Source: Desulfuromusa sp. (GTDB lineage Bacteria > Desulfobacterota > Desulfuromonadia > Desulfuromonadales > Geopsychrobacteraceae). Taken from it: 39,459 nt of DNA. A model generated the notes under the pieces. The model saw nothing but the letters and a program-made list of their open reading frames with translations, did not search any database and was not told the origin of the DNA. This document shows positions 37,111 through 39,459 of the stretch, in pieces; position 1 is the first letter of the stretch; every line of letters starts with the position of its first letter. The stretch spans positions 1-39,459 of the forward strand of contig JADGEB010000031.1 in NCBI GenBank assembly GCA_016744595.1, in the 5' to 3' direction. Both the position numbers and the translations under genes were made by a program.

Positions 37111-38616
37111 TTACATGTCCGGGAGATCAAGTCCCTCATAGTTGGAGAGGAATACTTTGATTTTTTTGGCCACCAGTTCGACTCCACCGTTTTCCTCACT
37201 TTCGATGTTGAGAGGCAACTGTGGGTCGTGCAGTGATTTTCGAAGCAGTGCCCATCCGTTGCCCGCAGTTGCATCGCAGGTGACGTGTACTCCTTCATAG
37301 CTGTTCGGTGTCAGACTCCAACCTTTGGTCTGTTCTACAAATGCAGCGAACCCTTTAAGCACCGAGTCGGCATAAGAACTAAAATCCGCAACTTTGATTT
37401 CTGGTCGGTATTCTGCCGCTTCAACCGGTTCGGGAAGTTCGGCAATAAGTTCATCAATCGTCCCGTTTCTTGAGGCTTTGAGCTGGGCAATTTTGATCAG
37501 AATTTTGGCGATCTGGTAGGCGCCATCATCAAGAAAATAGTTTTCTTTGAGCGCACCATGTCCAGAAGTTTCAAGTGCCAACCATGATTCTTTTCCCGTT
37601 GCATTGAGATGTACCGCTTCGTTGATGACGTTGCGATAACCACGCTGAAAGCGATGATGTACACCACCAAGTTTTTCTTCAATCCACCATTTGAGGCCGG
37701 TTGATGTGACTGAGTCAGTCACAATCACTGATCCTGGATGCTCTTCGAGAACGATAGTCGCCATCAATGCAAGAAAACGATTGCGATTGATCGGTGTTCC
37801 TTTTTTATCGACAGCTCCAGCGCGATCAACATCTGTATCAAAAATAATCCCAAAATCTGCATCATTGTCGGTTACAGCTTTAATGATCGCAGCCATTGCA
37901 GTAGGGTCTTCGGGGTTGGGGATATGGTTTGGAAACATTCCATCGGGTTCCAAGAATTGGCTGCCGGTGGTGTTTGCGCCAAGGGGCTGAAGAACCTTTT
38001 TAACGAAAAAACCACCAGCGCCATTTCCGGCATCTACGACAATTTTCAGACCGTACAGCGGTGTGTTATTACCGACTCCGTTACGGATAATGGCAACGAG
38101 ATGAGCAGCGTAATCATCCATCAGGTTGACCTGTGTTGTTCTTATCGCTGGGATCTCGGAGAGTTCACCTGTTTTAGCAGCCATGGTCAGGATCTTGGTA
38201 ATATTCTTTTTCTCCAGCCCCCCTTTACGGATGAAGAACTTCACTCCGTTACGGTTAAATGGTAGATGACTAGCGGTTAGCATCATTGCGCCATCGTAAC
38301 CATGGTTTTCAAACACGGTCGACATGAACATCGCCGGAGTAGAGGCGAGCCCACAGTCTAATGCCATTGCCCCCGCTGATTCTATTCCTTGAAAAATACA
38401 GGTTTTGATCTGGTTGGCTGAAATGCGTGAATCGTGACCGACTGAAATTTTTAGTTGGTCAACCGGTTTACCAAGCCGCTCCGAAAGCCACTGGGCGAAA
38501 GCAAAGCCTATGGAGCGAACAATTGGATCGTCTAGTGTCACAGGTTGTCCTTCGACTCCAGCAATCGCAACCCCACGAATATCACTGCCGTTTTGTAACT
38601 TTAGCCATTTTCCCAT
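37111..38616 (-). CDS. Phosphomannomutase/phosphoglucomutase, divergent subfamily (ManB-like)
   Basis: A 501-residue alpha-D-phosphohexomutase of a different branch from the one at 324-1745. The phosphoserine loop reads TASHLPFN (Ser116) instead of TASHNP, the metal loop is DTDVDRAG, and the sugar loop is ALETSGHGAL instead of GEESG. The C-terminal phosphate loop RxSGTEP is replaced by LLRKSLHDPQLPLNIES. That replacement is a regular trait of a plant/bacterial subfamily annotated as phosphomannomutase or phosphoglucomutase, so the enzyme is likely active rather than broken. AAGGG seven bases before the ATG supports the start. The exact substrate is not fixed by sequence. It is followed by the strong palindrome at 37051-37091. 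Confidence 0.87.
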   Translation of the reverse strand: MGKWLKLQNGSDIRGVAIAGVEGQPVTLDDPIVRSIGFAFAQWLSERLGKPVDQLKISVGHDSRISANQIKTCIFQGIESAGAMALDCGLASTPAMFMSTVFENHGYDGAMMLTASHLPFNRNGVKFFIRKGGLEKKNITKILTMAAKTGELSEIPAIRTTQVNLMDDYAAHLVAIIRNGVGNNTPLYGLKIVVDAGNGAGGFFVKKVLQPLGANTTGSQFLEPDGMFPNHIPNPEDPTAMAAIIKAVTDNDADFGIIFDTDVDRAGAVDKKGTPINRNRFLALMATIVLEEHPGSVIVTDSVTSTGLKWWIEEKLGGVHHRFQRGYRNVINEAVHLNATGKESWLALETSGHGALKENYFLDDGAYQIAKILIKIAQLKASRNGTIDELIAELPEPVEAAEYRPEIKVADFSSYADSVLKGFAAFVEQTKGWSLTPNSYEGVHVTCDATAGNGWALLRKSLHDPQLPLNIESEENGGVELVAKKIKVFLSNYEGLDLPDM

Positions 38617-38780
38617 TGAGAGCCCTTATATTTTAAGTAGTGATTAGATCGAAGAATAATAGCTCACATTGCTTGTCGTTAAAAGGTGCTGTTGTCGGTT
38701 CTATTTCTCTTCGAGCTTGTTTTGGATATTAGATCAGTATTAATCTTTACTTTATTAACGAGGGACGTTATTGTTGCCGT

Positions 38781-39062
38781 ATGATTAAATCATTTATTTG
38801 TAAGGAAACTCAAAAGATATTTGAGAGATCTTTTTCAAAAAAACTGCCTCAGGATATCCAGTTGAAAGCCAGGCAAAAACTTTTATTGATAGATGCGGCA
38901 GCTGAACTGAATGATTTACGTATTCCCCCCGGAAACAGGTTGGAAGAGTTAAAGGACAATCGTAAAGGACAACACAGCATTCGCATAAATGATCAATGGC
39001 GTATTTGTTTTGTCTGGAATGCTGGTGATGCCTATGATGTTGAAATAGTCGACTACCATTGA
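38781..39062 (+). CDS. higB: HigB-family toxin (RelE/ParE superfamily)
   Basis: A 93-residue toxin of the HigB branch of RelE/ParE, a ribosome-dependent mRNA endonuclease. Diagnostic stretches are the basic N-terminus, KARQKLLLIDAAAELNDLRIPPGNRLEEL, and the C-terminal RINDQWRICFVW with the conserved Arg-Trp-Arg strand. The antitoxin gene follows after 16 bp, the toxin-first order typical of higBA. No strong ribosome-binding site is seen before the ATG, which may keep toxin translation low. Confidence 0.9.
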   Translation: MIKSFICKETQKIFERSFSKKLPQDIQLKARQKLLLIDAAAELNDLRIPPGNRLEELKDNRKGQHSIRINDQWRICFVWNAGDAYDVEIVDYH

Positions 39063-39078
39063 AAAGGAGTGCATCGAT

Positions 39079-39390
39079 ATGAAAAATGGAGACATGGTGC
39101 CATTACACCCCGGTACAATTCTTCTTGAAGAATTTTTACAGCCAATGAATCTCAGTCAATATCGCTTGGCAAAAGACACAAGTGTTCCTGCCAGGAGGAT
39201 CAATGAAATTGTCCATGGCAAGAGATCGATTACGGCTGACACTGCTCTTCGGTTGGGAAAGTTTTTTAACATGACCCCTCAGTTCTGGATGAATTTACAG
39301 AGCCGATACGATTTGGAAGTTGCCGAAGATAATCTGTCTGGTAGACTTGAAGACGAAGTTCATGTCTATCAAACTACGCAGGCAGCTTGA
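39079..39390 (+). CDS. higA: HigA-family antitoxin (XRE-type HTH)
   Basis: A 103-residue antitoxin and autorepressor. The helix-turn-helix spans about residues 22-62 (LSQYRLAKDTSVPARRINEIVHGKR in overlapping parts), followed by the family signature LRLGKFFNMTPQFWMNLQ. AAAAGGAG precedes the ATG with good spacing, much stronger than the toxin's site, as expected for antitoxin excess. It neutralises HigB and binds the higBA promoter. A clear terminator follows. Confidence 0.92.
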   Translation: MKNGDMVPLHPGTILLEEFLQPMNLSQYRLAKDTSVPARRINEIVHGKRSITADTALRLGKFFNMTPQFWMNLQSRYDLEVAEDNLSGRLEDEVHVYQTTQAA

Positions 39391-39406
39391 TATCTCTCGT
39401 ATTATA

Positions 39407-39445
39407 AAAAAAATCTGCTCTACAAAACATAGAGCAGATTTTTTT
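39407..39445 (+). terminator. Rho-independent terminator of higBA
   Basis: AAATCTGCTCTA (39411-39422) pairs with TAGAGCAGATTT (39430-39441) around a seven-base loop, with A before and T after the stem. It can work in both directions. Confidence 0.88.
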
Positions 39446-39459
39446 ATCTATTTATTCAG

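Overview
The window looks like the chromosome of an anaerobic, Gram-negative deltaproteobacterium, most likely of the Desulfuromonadales/Geobacterales type. This is inference from gene content, not a phylogenetic result. The signs are TonB receptors and lipoproteins (a double membrane), an MCE/Mla lipid transporter, heavy use of hybrid kinases and c-di-GMP proteins, a rubredoxin, a cobalamin-dependent methionine synthase next to a cobalamin-biosynthesis fragment at the left edge, an AMMECR1-family protein and two phosphohexomutases. Base composition is moderately AT-rich and coding density is high. No rRNA, tRNA, CRISPR array, phage or intact insertion sequence was seen.

Layout. 1-1813: the 3' end of a precorrin-6x reductase-like gene and a phosphoglucomutase/phosphomannomutase, closed by a terminator. 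1816-5423 (minus): a four-gene MCE operon (STAS-MlaE fusion, MlaF, MlaD, auxiliary lipoprotein). 5570-21501 (minus): a 16-kb signalling block. In its transcriptional order it holds TonB receptor 2, YfiR-like 2 and hybrid kinase 2; then TonB receptor 1, YfiR-like 1, hybrid kinase 1 and a receiver-GGDEF-EAL protein; then two tandem HDOD-GGDEF proteins. The first promoter of the block (about 21787-21827) carries a near-consensus Fur box over its -10 element. 21855-22157: a decayed receiver-domain gene with a 13-G run. 22154-24116 (minus): a MshEN-GAF protein, a putative c-di-GMP reader, with an unrecognised helical partner. 24268-27617: a two-gene split methionine synthase, then a rubredoxin and a PAS-PAS-GAF protein. 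29193-34312: AMMECR1 (minus), then a TPR lipoprotein and a PH-like membrane protein (an overlapping pair), miaB, a PHP-domain phosphoesterase and an M42 aminopeptidase (plus). 34328-37091: an accessory patch with a NYN/OST-HTH protein, an unrecognised 428-residue protein, a pair of ~95-bp repeats and palindromes. 37111-38616: a second, divergent phosphohexomutase. 38781-39445: a HigB-HigA toxin-antitoxin pair with its terminator.

The most interesting part is the signalling block. Each cassette joins an outer-membrane TonB receptor, a periplasmic YfiR/DUF4154 protein and a hybrid kinase whose periplasmic sensor resembles CHASE8, the domain YfiN uses to meet YfiR in the known YfiBNR circuit. 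I read this as a YfiBNR-like trans-envelope relay in which the TonB receptor replaces YfiB and a complete His-Asp-Asp-His phosphorelay replaces the YfiN cyclase. Its output is probably the adjacent receiver-GGDEF-EAL protein. The cassette is duplicated, and only one copy keeps a linked output gene. Three GGDEF domains, one EAL domain and a MshEN reader lie within about 19 kb, so c-di-GMP is the likely common currency.
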